The notes under the pieces were generated by a model that saw only the letters and a list, made by a program, of their open reading frames with translations, was not told where the DNA came from and searched no databases. Of a stretch of 64,000 nt of DNA, positions 1 through 8,821 are shown in pieces. Within the stretch, counting starts at the first letter, position 1. Every line of letters begins with the position of its first letter. Source of the stretch: Acidimicrobiales bacterium (GTDB taxonomy: Bacteria > Actinomycetota > Acidimicrobiia > Acidimicrobiales > Acidimicrobilacustridaceae); contig JALOLF010000001.1 of the NCBI GenBank assembly GCA_025456085.1, forward strand, positions 41,561-105,560, in the 5' to 3' direction. Both the position numbers and the translations under genes were made by a program.

Positions 1-2
1 CC

Positions 3-542
3 TCACAGGACGACGAGGAGCAGTTCCGTGCCGTGGGCAGCGGGATCGAGAGCCAGCAGCGCTCGGACACCGCGGACGGGGCAGACGCCGCCGCGCCGGA
101 GACACCCGCCTTCGAGGACGACGAGGAGTCCTCCGCCGTCGCCGAAGCCGGTTCTGCGGACTCGGCGACGGGCGAGGCGCCCACGACGACCGGTGGTGCC
201 GCCCCGACCGAGCTGGGCGATCTCGGCGAGGTCGACGATCCCGCCGATCTCCGAGCTCCGGCGCTGGACGCGCTGGCGCGATCCGCCGCCGCCGAAGCTG
301 ACCCCGGCGATGCCGCGCCCACCACGACCGCGCCGCCGTCGGCCACGGTGACGTCGACCCGACCGGGCGGACCGGTCTGCGATCCCCTCGCCGCGGGCTC
401 GGTCGATCCGGCCTCGCTGGTCGGCGAGGGCACGGCCACGGTCGACGGAGCTCCGGTCGTCGTGCTGGTGGTGAGTCGCGGGACCGAGCGCGTGGTGGTC
501 GTGGTGGACGCGACCACGTGCGGCGTGCTGGCCCGCGGCTGA
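3..542 (+). CDS. C-terminal part of an Ala/Thr/Asp-rich protein, possibly the extracytoplasmic part of an anti-sigma factor (partial)
   Basis: The frame is already open at the left edge of the window, so the N-terminus lies upstream. The visible 179 residues are acidic and low in complexity for about 110 residues (many Ala, Thr, Asp, Glu), then form a short folded-looking end with two Cys, one in PGGPVCDPL and one in DATTCGVLARG. I recognise no domain. In mycobacteria a sigma factor and its anti-sigma factor precede trxB, so this could be the outer part of an anti-sigma factor. That rests on gene order only; no membrane segment is visible in the part present. Confidence 0.5.
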   Translation, partial: SQDDEEQFRAVGSGIESQQRSDTADGADAAAPETPAFEDDEESSAVAEAGSADSATGEAPTTTGGAAPTELGDLGEVDDPADLRAPALDALARSAAAEADPGDAAPTTTAPPSATVTSTRPGGPVCDPLAAGSVDPASLVGEGTATVDGAPVVVLVVSRGTERVVVVVDATTCGVLARG

Positions 543-602
543 CTCGGCGCGACGCGCGCAGCCCCTGCGGCCCCACGCGACGAAGCCCACTACGATGCGG
601 CC

Positions 603-986
603 ATGGCGACGACCACCGGGCCCGGCACGAGCGGCGGCACCAACCCACCGCAGGTGGCCACCGCCCCCGACAGCGACGTCGACTGGCCCAGGCAGGCGAC
701 CGACTCGATCGTGCGCATGGTCGACACCGTGCGGGCCAAGACCACCGGTCCGGCGTTGTCCGCAGCGTCGATCGCCGCTTACGGCCTGACGCTGCTCATC
801 CTGGTGCTGCCCCTGGTGGTGCTGCTGCTGCTGGTGCTCATGCGGGCGACGGAGCGGTTGTTCATCGCCATCGGCCTCGAGGACCCGATCTGGCTGGTCT
901 ACCTGCTCTACGGTGGCATGTTCTGCCTGGCGGGTCTCACGCTGTGGGCGAGGCGCACCAAGCCCGTGGATCACGCCGCCACCTGA
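603..986 (+). CDS. Small two-helix membrane protein of unknown function
   Basis: The product has 127 residues. The first 55 are polar and probably cytoplasmic, followed by two strongly hydrophobic stretches at about residues 60-80 ([16 protein letters not shown]) and 100-118. A short basic tail (RRTKP) suggests that both ends are in the cytoplasm. The ATG follows the upstream gene by 60 bases and trxB starts 67 bases later. I do not recognise the family. A membrane role next to a possible anti-sigma factor and trxB is all the context offers. Confidence 0.6.
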   Translation: MATTTGPGTSGGTNPPQVATAPDSDVDWPRQATDSIVRMVDTVRAKTTGPALSAASIAAYGLTLLILVLPLVVLLLLVLMRATERLFIAIGLEDPIWLVYLLYGGMFCLAGLTLWARRTKPVDHAAT

Positions 987-1053
987 GCGGGAATACCCCC
1001 GCAGGTATCCATGTTGGCGTGCGCGCACGCTTCCGGCTGAAGAGGATCGATCC

Positions 1054-2022
1054 ATGACTGCTCCCGACGTCCGCAACGTCGTCATCATCGGTTCAGGCCC
1101 TGCCGGCCTGACCGCTGCGATCTACACGGCGCGCGCCAACCTGGCCCCGCTGGTGATCGAGGGTGAGCCGTCCTCCACCAGCGACCAGCCGGGTGGCCAG
1201 CTCATGCTGACCACCGAGGTGGAGAACTTCCCCGGCTTCCCCGAGGGCGTGATGGGGCCCGAGCTCATGACCCGGTTCCGAGAGCAGGCGCTGCGCTTCG
1301 GAGCCGAGATCCTCACCGAGAAGGTCAGCCGCGTCGATCTGTCGGCCCAGCCCTACGGCGTGTGGATCGGTGATCCGCAGGCCGCCGAACCGACCTACCG
1401 TGCCCATGCGGTGATCGTCTCCACCGGGGCCCAGTCCATCATGCTGGGACTCGAGGCGGAGAAGCGACTGCTCGGCCATGGGCTGTCCACCTGCGCCACC
1501 TGCGACGGCTTCTTCTTCCGCGACCACGACATCGCCGTCGTGGGCGGCGGCGACTCTGCGCTGGAGGAAGCCACCTTCCTCACCAAGTTCGCCCGATCGG
1601 TGACCATCATCCACCGTCGTGACCAGCTCCGTGCCTCGAAGATCATGCAGGACCGGGCCTTCGCCAACGACAAGATCCGCTTCCACTGGAACGCCGTCGT
1701 GGAGGACATCCTGGGCGAGGAGACCGTCGAGGGCGTGGTGGTCCGCGACGTCCACAGCGACGAGCGCACCACCCTTCCGGTGACCGGGGTCTTCGTGGCC
1801 ATCGGCCACAAGCCCAACACCGACCTCTTCAAGGGCATCCTCGACATGGAGGACTCCGGCTACCTGGTCACCGGCCCCGGTACGGCGACCAACGTCGACG
1901 GGGTGTTCGCATGCGGCGACGTCCAGGACAGCACGTACCGCCAGGCCATCACCGCCGCCGGCTCCGGCTGCATGGCGGCCATCGACGCCGAGCGCTGGCT
2001 CGAGGCCCGCGGCGTGCACTGA
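1054..2022 (+). CDS. trxB: Thioredoxin-disulfide reductase
   Basis: This FAD enzyme uses NADPH to reduce thioredoxin in the cytoplasm. The 322 residues show the FAD-binding GSGPAG at 13-18, the redox pair in CATC at 147-150 followed by DGFFF, and the NADPH-binding GGGDSA. The length is normal for low-molecular-weight TrxB. I chose the ATG at 1054 because the protein then begins directly before the FAD fold and an AGAGG-like site lies just upstream; an in-frame extension upstream has no family counterpart. Its partner trxA follows after a 141-base gap containing a hairpin. Confidence 0.96.
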   Translation: MTAPDVRNVVIIGSGPAGLTAAIYTARANLAPLVIEGEPSSTSDQPGGQLMLTTEVENFPGFPEGVMGPELMTRFREQALRFGAEILTEKVSRVDLSAQPYGVWIGDPQAAEPTYRAHAVIVSTGAQSIMLGLEAEKRLLGHGLSTCATCDGFFFRDHDIAVVGGGDSALEEATFLTKFARSVTIIHRRDQLRASKIMQDRAFANDKIRFHWNAVVEDILGEETVEGVVVRDVHSDERTTLPVTGVFVAIGHKPNTDLFKGILDMEDSGYLVTGPGTATNVDGVFACGDVQDSTYRQAITAAGSGCMAAIDAERWLEARGVH

Positions 2023-2026
2023 CCCC

Positions 2027-2047
2027 GGCCGACTAGCGTTGTCGGCC
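2027..2047 (+). terminator. Hairpin between trxB and trxA
   Basis: GGCCGAC at 2027-2033 pairs with GTCGGCC at 2041-2047 across a 7-base loop, five bases after the trxB stop. No T-run follows, so it may stop or pause transcription, or protect the trxB end and uncouple trxA expression from trxB. Confidence 0.45.
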
Positions 2048-2163
2048 AGGAATGCGGTTGCGACGGGGTGGGTTGACGATGCCAGCCCCCGCCGCACACG
2101 GCGCCGGACCACCAACGCACACCCCGTGAACCCGGGGATCCCCGCTACCGACGAGGCTTGCAG

Positions 2164-2490
2164 ATGTCCGAACACATCACGAACCTGACCGAGGCCACCT
2201 TCGACGAGGAGGTCGGTTCCGCCGACGGTCCCCTGCTCGTCGACTTCTGGGCGGAGTGGTGCGGCCCGTGCAAGATGATCGAGCCCATCCTCGAGGAGAT
2301 CGCGGCGGAGAACGTCGGCAGGATCCGCATCGCCAAGCTGAACGTCGACGACAGCCCCGACGTCGCCCGCCGCTTCCAGGTCATGGCCATCCCCACCATG
2401 ATCGTGTTCCAGGACGGGCAGCCCGCCAAGCGCCTCAAAGGCGCCAAGGGCAAGAACAGCCTCCTGCAGGATCTCGCCGAGTTCCTCTGA
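2164..2490 (+). CDS. trxA: Thioredoxin
   Basis: This small cytoplasmic disulfide reductant is recycled by TrxB just upstream. It has 108 residues with the catalytic WCGPC at 32-36 inside the usual VDFWAEWCGPCKMI context and the cis-proline loop AIPTM. The in-frame TTG six bases upstream is less likely than this ATG, because GAGG sits seven bases before the ATG. The cwlM-like gene follows 28 bases later, so the two may share a transcript. The length and motifs are fully typical. Confidence 0.96.
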   Translation: MSEHITNLTEATFDEEVGSADGPLLVDFWAEWCGPCKMIEPILEEIAAENVGRIRIAKLNVDDSPDVARRFQVMAIPTMIVFQDGQPAKRLKGAKGKNSLLQDLAEFL

Positions 2491-2518
2491 CCCCCCCGAC
2501 CGGGCTACAACGGGCGGG

Positions 2519-3514
2519 ATGGCAACCGAGGGTCTGCCACTTCGTGAAGGCGTCCACGGCGTTGCGGTGCGCGACCTGCAGCACCGACTCACGGCGCTGG
2601 GCTTCGAGTGCGCCGGCGAGACGGCCGGGTTCGGCGCGCGCACCCGCGCCGCGGTCGAGGCCTTCCAACGCCACCGGGGGCTCGTCGACGACGGGGTGTG
2701 CGGCACGGACACGTGGTCGGCGCTCGTCGAAGCCGGATACCGACTCGGTGACCGCCTCCTGTACCTGCGTGCACCGATGCTGCGCGGCGACGACGTCGTC
2801 GACCTGCAACTCCACCTCGACTCGCTGGGCTTCGACGCCGGGCGACCCGACGGCATCTTCGGGCCCGACACCGAACGGGCCCTCCGGGACTTCCAACGCA
2901 ACGCCGGGCTGAGCGTCGACGGGGTCTGCGGTCCCGACGTGCTCGCCGCCCTCCGTCGCCTGGGCGCCGCCACGACAGGCCCCTCGGGCGTCGCCGGTGT
3001 GCGCGAGCGCAACCGCCTGCTGTCGGCGTCGCGGGCCCACCGGGGACGTCGCATCGCCATCGGGCAGGACGGCCAGCTCGGTGGGATCGCCCGGGCAGTC
3101 GAGCGTGCCCTGGCCGCGGACGGCGTCGAGGTCCGGTGCCTGGCCGACGCCGACCCGTCGGGCCAGGCCGGCGCAGCCAACGACTTCGACGCCGAGCTCT
3201 TCGTGGGTCTCGCCCTCAGCCCCGACACCACGCGCCGAGCCGCCTACTACGCGGCGCCCGGCTTCGAATCAGCAGGGGGTCGCCATCTGGCGGAGCTGCT
3301 CGCCGAGCGGGTCGGCCCGGTCGTCGAGTCGAGCTTCGCAGTCGTCGGGATGCGCGTTCCGGTGCTGCGCGAGACCCGGATGCCGGCGGTGCTGTGCCAT
3401 CTCGGCCCCACCGTTCCCCCCGCCCAGTGCAGCACCGACGTCGCCGAAGCCGTGGCGCATGCCCTGCTGTGCTGGCTCGACGAGCCGCTCGGTGAGGACT
3501 CCCAGCCGACCTGA
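2519..3514 (+). CDS. cwlM: CwlM-like protein: two peptidoglycan-binding domains and a degenerate amidase_3 fold
   Basis: The 331 residues hold two peptidoglycan-binding type 1 repeats (about 10-65 and 90-145, each with a GxxTRxAVExFQ-like motif) and then an N-acetylmuramoyl-L-alanine amidase_3-like fold from about 175 to 325. The zinc site of active enzymes appears lost. The N-terminal DPGHGG is replaced by AIGQDGQLGG, the SIHAN histidine by GLALS, and the catalytic Glu position in PAVLxE by PAVLCH. Mycobacterial CwlM, in the same trxA-cwlM-parB-parA neighbourhood, is known mainly as a regulator of MurA rather than an enzyme. A regulatory role here is inferred from that and from the missing ligands. 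Confidence 0.8.
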   Translation: MATEGLPLREGVHGVAVRDLQHRLTALGFECAGETAGFGARTRAAVEAFQRHRGLVDDGVCGTDTWSALVEAGYRLGDRLLYLRAPMLRGDDVVDLQLHLDSLGFDAGRPDGIFGPDTERALRDFQRNAGLSVDGVCGPDVLAALRRLGAATTGPSGVAGVRERNRLLSASRAHRGRRIAIGQDGQLGGIARAVERALAADGVEVRCLADADPSGQAGAANDFDAELFVGLALSPDTTRRAAYYAAPGFESAGGRHLAELLAERVGPVVESSFAVVGMRVPVLRETRMPAVLCHLGPTVPPAQCSTDVAEAVAHALLCWLDEPLGEDSQPT

Positions 3515-3549
3515 GCAACCGCCGCAGGCGCCGCAACGAACAGCGCCCG

Positions 3550-3774
3550 TTCTCCACAGATTTCCCCAGGCTGTGGCCCAGACCTGAGGACAACCTGTCG
3601 ATCCTCACGAAAGCCCCTGTTCAGGCCCCGTTCCGGTGCCTTCGTTGCGGCTGCAAGCTCCGGCCCAGAGCAGTGATCCACACCTTGTCCACAGCTAGCG
3701 GCGGGGTGTGGACACCGCTTCGAGCAGTGACGAGGGTAGAGATACCCACAGGCTTTGACACAGCATGTGGATGT
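3550..3774. promoter_or_regulatory. DnaA-box-rich gap between the cwlM-like gene and parB
   Basis: The 329 bases between the two convergent genes (3515-3843) contain no gene that I can support. They hold one exact actinobacterial DnaA box, TTGTCCACA at 3685-3693, and several near matches: TTCTCCACA at 3550-3558, TGATCCACA at 3674-3682, TGTGGACAC at 3707-3715 and TGTGGATGT at 3766-3774. That density matches the dnaA region itself. The cluster could titrate DnaA, contribute to the origin, or be a relic of a larger origin. No AT-rich melting segment is obvious. Confidence 0.5.
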
Positions 3775-3843
3775 TCACCTTCAGCTCTGCTGACGGTCAC
3801 CTGCCCATGACGGTGAGACTTCCGTCACATCGGTGCAGATCGG

Positions 3844-4737
3844 TCACCGATCGACGTCACGACCCTCGGTGAGAACCCGGAAGACACGCTCCAGGTCGTC
3901 GAGATCGGCGAACTCGATGACGACTCGACCCCGCCGGCGGCCCATCTGGACCGACACCCGGGTGTCGAGGTGCGCCGAGAGGAGGTGTTCCAACTCCAGG
4001 AGCGCCGCGGGTCTGGAGGGCGCCTCGACCACTGCTGCGGGATCGAGCGGCTGTCGGGCCTCGTGGAGCTCCCCCTGGCGGCGCTTCACCAGCCGTTCGG
4101 TCTCGCGGACGTTCAAGGCCTCTCGCACCACGCGGGCCGCGAGCTGCTCCATCTCCCGCACGTCTTCGAAGGACAGCAGCGGGCGGGCGTGCCCCGCCGA
4201 CAGCTCCCCTCGGTTCACCAACTCCTGGACCGACAGGGGCAGGTTCAGCAGTCGCAGGGTGTTGGCGACCGCGGATCGGGACCGGCCCACCCGACCGGCG
4301 ACCTGCTCCTGGGTGAGGTGGAACTCCTCCATGAGCTGCAGGAAGGCCCGAGCCTCCTCGATGGGGGTGAGGTCGTCACGCTGGAGGTTCTCGACCAGCG
4401 CCTGCTCGAGGGAGACGGCGTCGTCGACGATGCGCACCAGCGCCGGGATCACCGGGAGGCCTGCACGTTGCGAGGCCCGCCAGCGGCGCTCACCGGCGAT
4501 GAGCTCGAACTCCTCGCCGTCCTGTCGAACCAGGATCGGCTGCAGCACGCCCAACTCGCGAATGGAGTCCGCGAGGTCCTCGAGGCTCGCCTCGTCGAAC
4601 TGCTTGCGAGGCTGGAACCGGTTGGGTCGAACGGCACTCACGGGGATCTCACGCAGCTCCGTGAGCCCATCGGCGGTCCGATCACCCGTCGGGATCAGGG
4701 CCCCGAGGCCCCTACCCAACCCGCCGCGGCGCTCCAC
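3844..4737 (-). CDS. parB: Chromosome partitioning protein ParB
   Basis: ParB binds parS, loads by CTP-dependent clamping and organises the origin for segregation with ParA. The 297 residues contain the N-terminal GLGRGLGALIP box that contacts ParA, the CTP-binding GERRWRA motif in the ParB/Srx domain, a helix-turn-helix around GRSRSAVANTLRLL and a C-terminal dimer region. I chose the GTG at 4737 because AAGGAGGT ends six bases upstream and this gives the standard family N-terminus; a longer ATG start at 4791 would add an unsupported leader inside parA. It overlaps the end of parA by 26 bases, so the two are translationally linked. Confidence 0.95.
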   Translation of the reverse strand: MERRGGLGRGLGALIPTGDRTADGLTELREIPVSAVRPNRFQPRKQFDEASLEDLADSIRELGVLQPILVRQDGEEFELIAGERRWRASQRAGLPVIPALVRIVDDAVSLEQALVENLQRDDLTPIEEARAFLQLMEEFHLTQEQVAGRVGRSRSAVANTLRLLNLPLSVQELVNRGELSAGHARPLLSFEDVREMEQLAARVVREALNVRETERLVKRRQGELHEARQPLDPAAVVEAPSRPAALLELEHLLSAHLDTRVSVQMGRRRGRVVIEFADLDDLERVFRVLTEGRDVDR

Positions 4738-5617
4738 CGCTGACCTCCTTCGCAAGCGACCGGTAGGCGATGGCACCTCGGGAGGTGCCATCGAAGACGC
4801 TGATGGGCTGACCGAACGACGGGGCCTCGGACAGCCGGACAGACCGGGGCACCACGGTGCGGCAGACCTTGTCGCCGAAGTGGGTGCGTACCTCCTGTGC
4901 GACCTGATCGGCCAGCTTCGTGCGGGCGTCGTACATGACGAGCACCATGGTGCTGACCTCCAGACCGGGGTTGAGGTTGCGTCGCACCAGATCGACGTTG
5001 TGCAGGAGCTGACCGAGGCCCTCGAGCGCGTAGTACTCGCACTGGATCGGAACGAGCACCTCGTCCGCGGCAGCCAGAGCGTTGATGGTCAGCAACCCCA
5101 GCGACGGCGGGCAGTCGACCAGCACGTAGTCGAAGTCGTCGTGGACCTGCGTGATGGCCTGACGCAGCTTGAGCTCGCGACTGAAGGCGGGTACGAGCTC
5201 GATCTCGGCACCCGCCAGATCGAGGCTGGCCGGCGCCACCTGGAGCCCGGCCACCATCGTCTCCACGAGGCACTCGTGCATGGGGACGTCGTCGAGGATC
5301 ACGTCGTACATCGACACCGCCAACTCCCGGGTGTTGATCCCCAGCCCGGTGCTGGCGTTGCCCTGCGGGTCGAAGTCGACGACGAGCACCCGGTGGCCCA
5401 GGTCCGCCAGCGCCGCCCCCAGGTTCACCGCGGTCGTGGTCTTGCCCACCCCGCCCTTCTGGTTGGCCACGGCGATCACACGGTGGCGTGACCCGGTATC
5501 CCCGACGGAGCCGGCAGCCACCTGCCCGTCGCCCGCCTCGGGGGTCATGTCATCCACATCGTCGGGCACGCGGCCATCCTTCTCGCTGTCCCTTTTCTGG
5601 TCAAGGGGCTCCGCCAT
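4712..5617 (-). CDS. parA: Chromosome partitioning ATPase ParA
   Basis: This Walker-type ATPase binds nucleoid DNA non-specifically and pulls ParB-parS complexes. In 301 residues it has a poorly conserved N-terminal tail, the deviant Walker A KGGVGKTTT starting at residue 54, the switch FDPQGNAS, and YVLVDCPPS as Walker B. The ATG at 5617 was preferred to one at 5710 because the longer version would read through a parS site and add an odd leader. Two parS sites lie immediately upstream. parB follows with an overlap. Confidence 0.94.
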   Translation of the reverse strand: MAEPLDQKRDSEKDGRVPDDVDDMTPEAGDGQVAAGSVGDTGSRHRVIAVANQKGGVGKTTTAVNLGAALADLGHRVLVVDFDPQGNASTGLGINTRELAVSMYDVILDDVPMHECLVETMVAGLQVAPASLDLAGAEIELVPAFSRELKLRQAITQVHDDFDYVLVDCPPSLGLLTINALAAADEVLVPIQCEYYALEGLGQLLHNVDLVRRNLNPGLEVSTMVLVMYDARTKLADQVAQEVRTHFGDKVCRTVVPRSVRLSEAPSFGQPISVFDGTSRGAIAYRSLAKEVSGGAPRRVG

Positions 5618-5654
5618 CGCACCCGGCCCCTCGGGATCGGGCCGACCGTGGTCC

Positions 5655-5670
5655 TGTTTCACGTGAAACA
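5655..5670. promoter_or_regulatory. parS site 1, perfect
   Basis: TGTTTCACGTGAAACA is an exact match to the widely conserved bacterial parS palindrome that ParB binds. It lies 38 bases upstream of the chosen parA start, in the gap between parA and rsmG. Confidence 0.95.
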
Positions 5671-5702
5671 GGACCCGGAGCGGCGCTCGGAGCAGCGGTG
5701 GG

Positions 5703-5718
5703 GGTTTCACGTGAAACA
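5703..5718. promoter_or_regulatory. parS site 2, one mismatch
   Basis: GGTTTCACGTGAAACA differs from the parS consensus only at the first base. It lies 32 bases from the perfect site, so the two can load ParB together near the origin. Confidence 0.9.
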
Positions 5719-5792
5719 GTTGGATCGTCCTCGGTCACAGCGGCCACCGCTCGGTGGGGCGGCCAGATGCTCATCCCTCGTCGGAGCTGCGG

Positions 5793-6464
5793 TCAACTCC
5801 CGAAGAGCGGACGGCGACGAGGGACACCCGGACGACGAGGATACCGATCCGGGCAGGGGCTGACCCGACGGAACACCCGGATGCGGGCCGGACCCCGGTC
5901 GTCCCGGCGCAGGCCGACCGCTTGGAGGTCGCTGGTCGTCCCCCAGCGCTCCGGACCGCCGCCCGGTGGCTCGCTCACCAGCAGCAGACCGTCGTCGGCC
6001 AGGAACGCCGCTGCACACTCCACGACGACCGCCGGCGGACCGAAGCTCCGGGCGACCACGAGCTGGAACCTGCCCCGCATCTCCGGCTGGCGAGCGGCGG
6101 TCTCCGCCGCGGCCAGCTCGACACGGACACGATCACCGAGGCGGAGACGACCACGGGCCTCGAGGAGCCAGTCGGTGCGACGCTCGCTGACGTCGAGGAG
6201 CGTCCCCCTGCTCGCGGGCCACGCCAGGGCGAGCACGAGCCCGGGGATACCACCTCCACTGCCCAGGTCGAGGAAGCGACCAGGCACGCCCCCCGAGGCC
6301 ACGGCCGGCCACACCTCGGGAGCGGCTCGCTCCGCGGCCGCCGCGAAGGCGAGGGCCTGCTCCAGGTGCTCGTCAACGGGTGTCGGGCCGAGGAAGCCGC
6401 GACGCCGGGCCTCTTCGAGCACCTCGAGCAGCGATGCCCGAGCCGGAGCGGCCAACTCGACCAT
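5793..6464 (-). CDS. rsmG: 16S rRNA (guanine-527-N7)-methyltransferase
   Basis: RsmG (GidB) methylates G527 of 16S rRNA using SAM; its loss often gives low-level streptomycin resistance. The 223-residue protein has the SAM-binding FLDLGSGGGIPGL at 64-76, then DVSERRTDWL and VVARSFGPP, as in family members. It sits 12 bases after jag in the leftward rpmH-to-rsmG operon, a usual actinobacterial position just before parA. The C-terminal 20 residues are Arg/Pro-rich and poorly conserved. Nothing key is missing. Confidence 0.93.
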   Translation of the reverse strand: MVELAAPARASLLEVLEEARRRGFLGPTPVDEHLEQALAFAAAAERAAPEVWPAVASGGVPGRFLDLGSGGGIPGLVLALAWPASRGTLLDVSERRTDWLLEARGRLRLGDRVRVELAAAETAARQPEMRGRFQLVVARSFGPPAVVVECAAAFLADDGLLLVSEPPGGGPERWGTTSDLQAVGLRRDDRGPARIRVFRRVSPCPDRYPRRPGVPRRRPLFGS

Positions 6465-6476
6465 GTGCGGCCGGCG

Positions 6477-7385
6477 TCAGGCGCTCGGAACGATCACCAC
6501 CCGCCGATTGGGCTCCTGACCCTCCGACAGGGTCGACACACCGTCGATCTCGTTGATCGTGTCGTGCACGACCTTCCGGTCGGCGGGACTCATCGGTTCG
6601 AGGGCCTTCTGCACACCGGAGGACAGCACGTCGTCGGCGACCTGGTGGGCGAACCGAGCCAGCGCCTCCCGGCGCCGCTGCCGGTAGCCACCGATGTCGA
6701 GTCGCACCTTGCCGTGGTGGCGTCCGGTCGCCTTGCGCTGCACGTAGGTGCGGGCGAGCTCCTGCACGGCCGTGTAGGTGTTGCCCTTGGGGCCGATGAG
6801 CAGGCCGAGGTCGTTGCCGGCGACGTCGATCTCCACGACGTCCTCTTCCACCTGGTTCCGCTGGATGTCGGCCTCCAGGCCGAAGGCTGCGAGCAGCCCC
6901 TCCAGGAACTCCACCGTCAGGTCGGCCTGCGTCGCCACGTCCACCACATCGTCTGTCATCGGTTCTCCTTCACGCTGCGCGGATACCTTCCGACGCGCCG
7001 GCTCCTGCTTCCTCTGCACCGGCGGCGCCCCCCCATCGGGCACCGCGTCCTTCGTCGACTCCTCCGGGGCGGAGACCGGTGCTCCGCCATCCGTCGGTTC
7101 GGCGTCCCCGCCACGGCCGGATCGCGACCCGCCGCCGCGCCGCTCGGAACCCGGTCGGCGCTCGGGTCCCTTGCGCTTGCGATCACGCCGATCGACCTTG
7201 GGCCGAGGTCGGGTCGGACGGACACGGGCGCGCACGCGGGCTTCGCGACGCACCAGACCGAACAGACCGGCCTTCGGCTCCTCCAGGATCTCGAACTCTG
7301 CCTCTTGCTCGTCGACACCCAACTGATCGAGCGCGGCATCCTTCGCCTCGTCGATGGTGCGACCGGTGGTCTCCACCCACTCCAC
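6477..7385 (-). CDS. jag: Jag/KhpB RNA-binding protein (Jag_N, KH and R3H domains)
   Basis: Jag proteins bind RNA and are linked to cell-envelope growth, often alongside YidC. The 302 residues show a Jag_N domain at about 1-55 ending in KAGLFGLVRREARV, a long basic and acidic linker at about 55-145, a KH domain with GLLIGPKGNT, and a C-terminal R3H domain (EALARFAHQVADDVL onward). The start lies four bases after the yidC stop, so the genes are probably cotranslated. The long linker is a common actinobacterial feature. Confidence 0.92.
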   Translation of the reverse strand: MEWVETTGRTIDEAKDAALDQLGVDEQEAEFEILEEPKAGLFGLVRREARVRARVRPTRPRPKVDRRDRKRKGPERRPGSERRGGGSRSGRGGDAEPTDGGAPVSAPEESTKDAVPDGGAPPVQRKQEPARRKVSAQREGEPMTDDVVDVATQADLTVEFLEGLLAAFGLEADIQRNQVEEDVVEIDVAGNDLGLLIGPKGNTYTAVQELARTYVQRKATGRHHGKVRLDIGGYRQRRREALARFAHQVADDVLSSGVQKALEPMSPADRKVVHDTINEIDGVSTLSEGQEPNRRVVIVPSA

Positions 7386-7388
7386 TGC

Positions 7389-8564
7389 TCACCTCTTCTT
7401 CGTCTTGCGCGCCCTCGGTTGCAGCGTTGGTGCCTGGGTTCCCCCGGCTCGCGAAGAATCCGACGACGACTTCTTGGACTGACCGCCGCTCTTGGTGGGA
7501 GCGGGCGGTCGTGACGACTTCTTGGCCCGATCGGCAGCGATCGCATCGGCCTTGGCTCGGGCAGAGCCGACCAACGAGGTCGGCTTCGTGGTCTCGGACT
7601 TGCCGGCCGCCTTCCCGCCACCGGCGGCGGTCCCGGTCTTGTCGGCCGGCGCGCCCTTGGCCGCCTTGCCGGCCTTGGCGGCGCCTGCCTCCTTGCCCGA
7701 CTTCGAACCGTCGCCCTTGGCGTCGGCGTCCCCCCGGCGCATGCCGTAGATGTGCCGGGAGATGATCCACTGCTGACCGACCCGATAGGTGTTCGAGACC
7801 GCGAAGTAGAGCACGAGACCGCCGGGCAGGCCGAAGGAGAAGACCGGCAGGAAGAACGGCATGATCTTCATGATCTGCTGCTGCTGCGCGGCGGCAGGGG
7901 TCTGCGGCTGGCTCGACGCCCGGCCCTGGATCTGGCGCTGCTGGACCACACCGGTCACCAGCACGATGAAGATCAGCACGAAGTAGGGCAGCGCCGAGAC
8001 GATCCCGTCCTGACCCATGACCTTGCTCGCCGAAGACGCGAGGTCGATGCCGAACCAGTTCATGGAAGTGGACTCGTGCAGGCTCTGCCACAGCGCCGAG
8101 TCCTCGTGCAGGTAGGCGGGGTCGAAGGGCACGTTCTGGGAGAAGTCAGGCGCCTTCACGGGTGTCGCCCCACCGGGGAGCTGCCCCGTGAACCACCCGC
8201 TGTAGGCGCCGGTGACCGAATCCCTCCGGGTCAGGCCCCGCAGGACCTGGTAGAGCACGATGAAGACCGGCATCTGCACCAGCAGCGGCAGACAGCCACC
8301 CATCGGGTTCAGGTTGTTCTCGCGGTAGAACTTCAGCAGCTCCTCGTTGAGCTTCTGCCGGTCGTCCTTGTACTTGGACTGGATCTTGCGGATCTCCGGC
8401 TGGAGCTGCTGCATCATCATCATCGAGCGGGTGCCCTTGAGCGTGAGCGGCGTCAGGGCCACCATCACCAGCAGCGTCAACCCGATGATGGCGAAGCCAT
8501 ACGAGGGCACGAGCTCGTAGAAGAACGCGAGCGCTTGGGCGAACGCGTCGAAGAGGAAACTCAT
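7389..8564 (-). CDS. yidC: Membrane protein insertase YidC/OxaA
   Basis: YidC inserts and folds inner-membrane proteins, alone or with SecYEG. The 391 residues begin with a membrane helix (about 5-40), then a coiled-coil region ([16 protein letters not shown]) and the conserved [20 protein letters not shown] helix, further helices around 190-205 and 235-260, and a highly basic, disordered tail of about 110 residues rich in Lys, Ala and Gly. It has no large periplasmic P1 domain, as is normal for Gram-positive YidC. Start and yidD stop overlap as ATGA. Confidence 0.95.
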   Translation of the reverse strand: MSFLFDAFAQALAFFYELVPSYGFAIIGLTLLVMVALTPLTLKGTRSMMMMQQLQPEIRKIQSKYKDDRQKLNEELLKFYRENNLNPMGGCLPLLVQMPVFIVLYQVLRGLTRRDSVTGAYSGWFTGQLPGGATPVKAPDFSQNVPFDPAYLHEDSALWQSLHESTSMNWFGIDLASSASKVMGQDGIVSALPYFVLIFIVLVTGVVQQRQIQGRASSQPQTPAAAQQQQIMKIMPFFLPVFSFGLPGGLVLYFAVSNTYRVGQQWIISRHIYGMRRGDADAKGDGSKSGKEAGAAKAGKAAKGAPADKTGTAAGGGKAAGKSETTKPTSLVGSARAKADAIAADRAKKSSRPPAPTKSGGQSKKSSSDSSRAGGTQAPTLQPRARKTKKR

Positions 8565-8821
8565 CGCACGGCCTTCCGTTCAGGCACGGGGTCGTAGCCG
8601 AAGCCGCCCCAGGGGTGACAACGTCCGAGGCGCCTCATCGTCAGCCACGTCCCGCGCAGGACCCCGTGGCAGCGATAGGCCTCCATCGCGTAGGAGGAAC
8701 AGGTGGGGTCGAACCGACAGGGGGACGGCCGACCGGCGCGAAGCACCTGGTAGACGTGCACGAACCACATGGCGACCCGCGCCGGGTAGGCCGGCCGCGA
8801 CGCGACCGGTGCGTCGCTCAC
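8561..8821 (-). CDS. yidD: Membrane protein insertion efficiency factor YidD
   Basis: YidD is a small membrane-associated helper that raises YidC-dependent insertion. The 86 residues contain the family block [15 protein letters not shown] and GxxL...[18 protein letters not shown] chose the GTG at 8821 because it overlaps the rnpA stop as GTGA and gives the normal family length; a longer upstream start would lie within rnpA. It is the middle gene of rnpA-yidD-yidC, each pair overlapping by four bases. Confidence 0.92.
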   Translation of the reverse strand: MSDAPVASRPAYPARVAMWFVHVYQVLRAGRPSPCRFDPTCSSYAMEAYRCHGVLRGTWLTMRRLGRCHPWGGFGYDPVPERKAVR

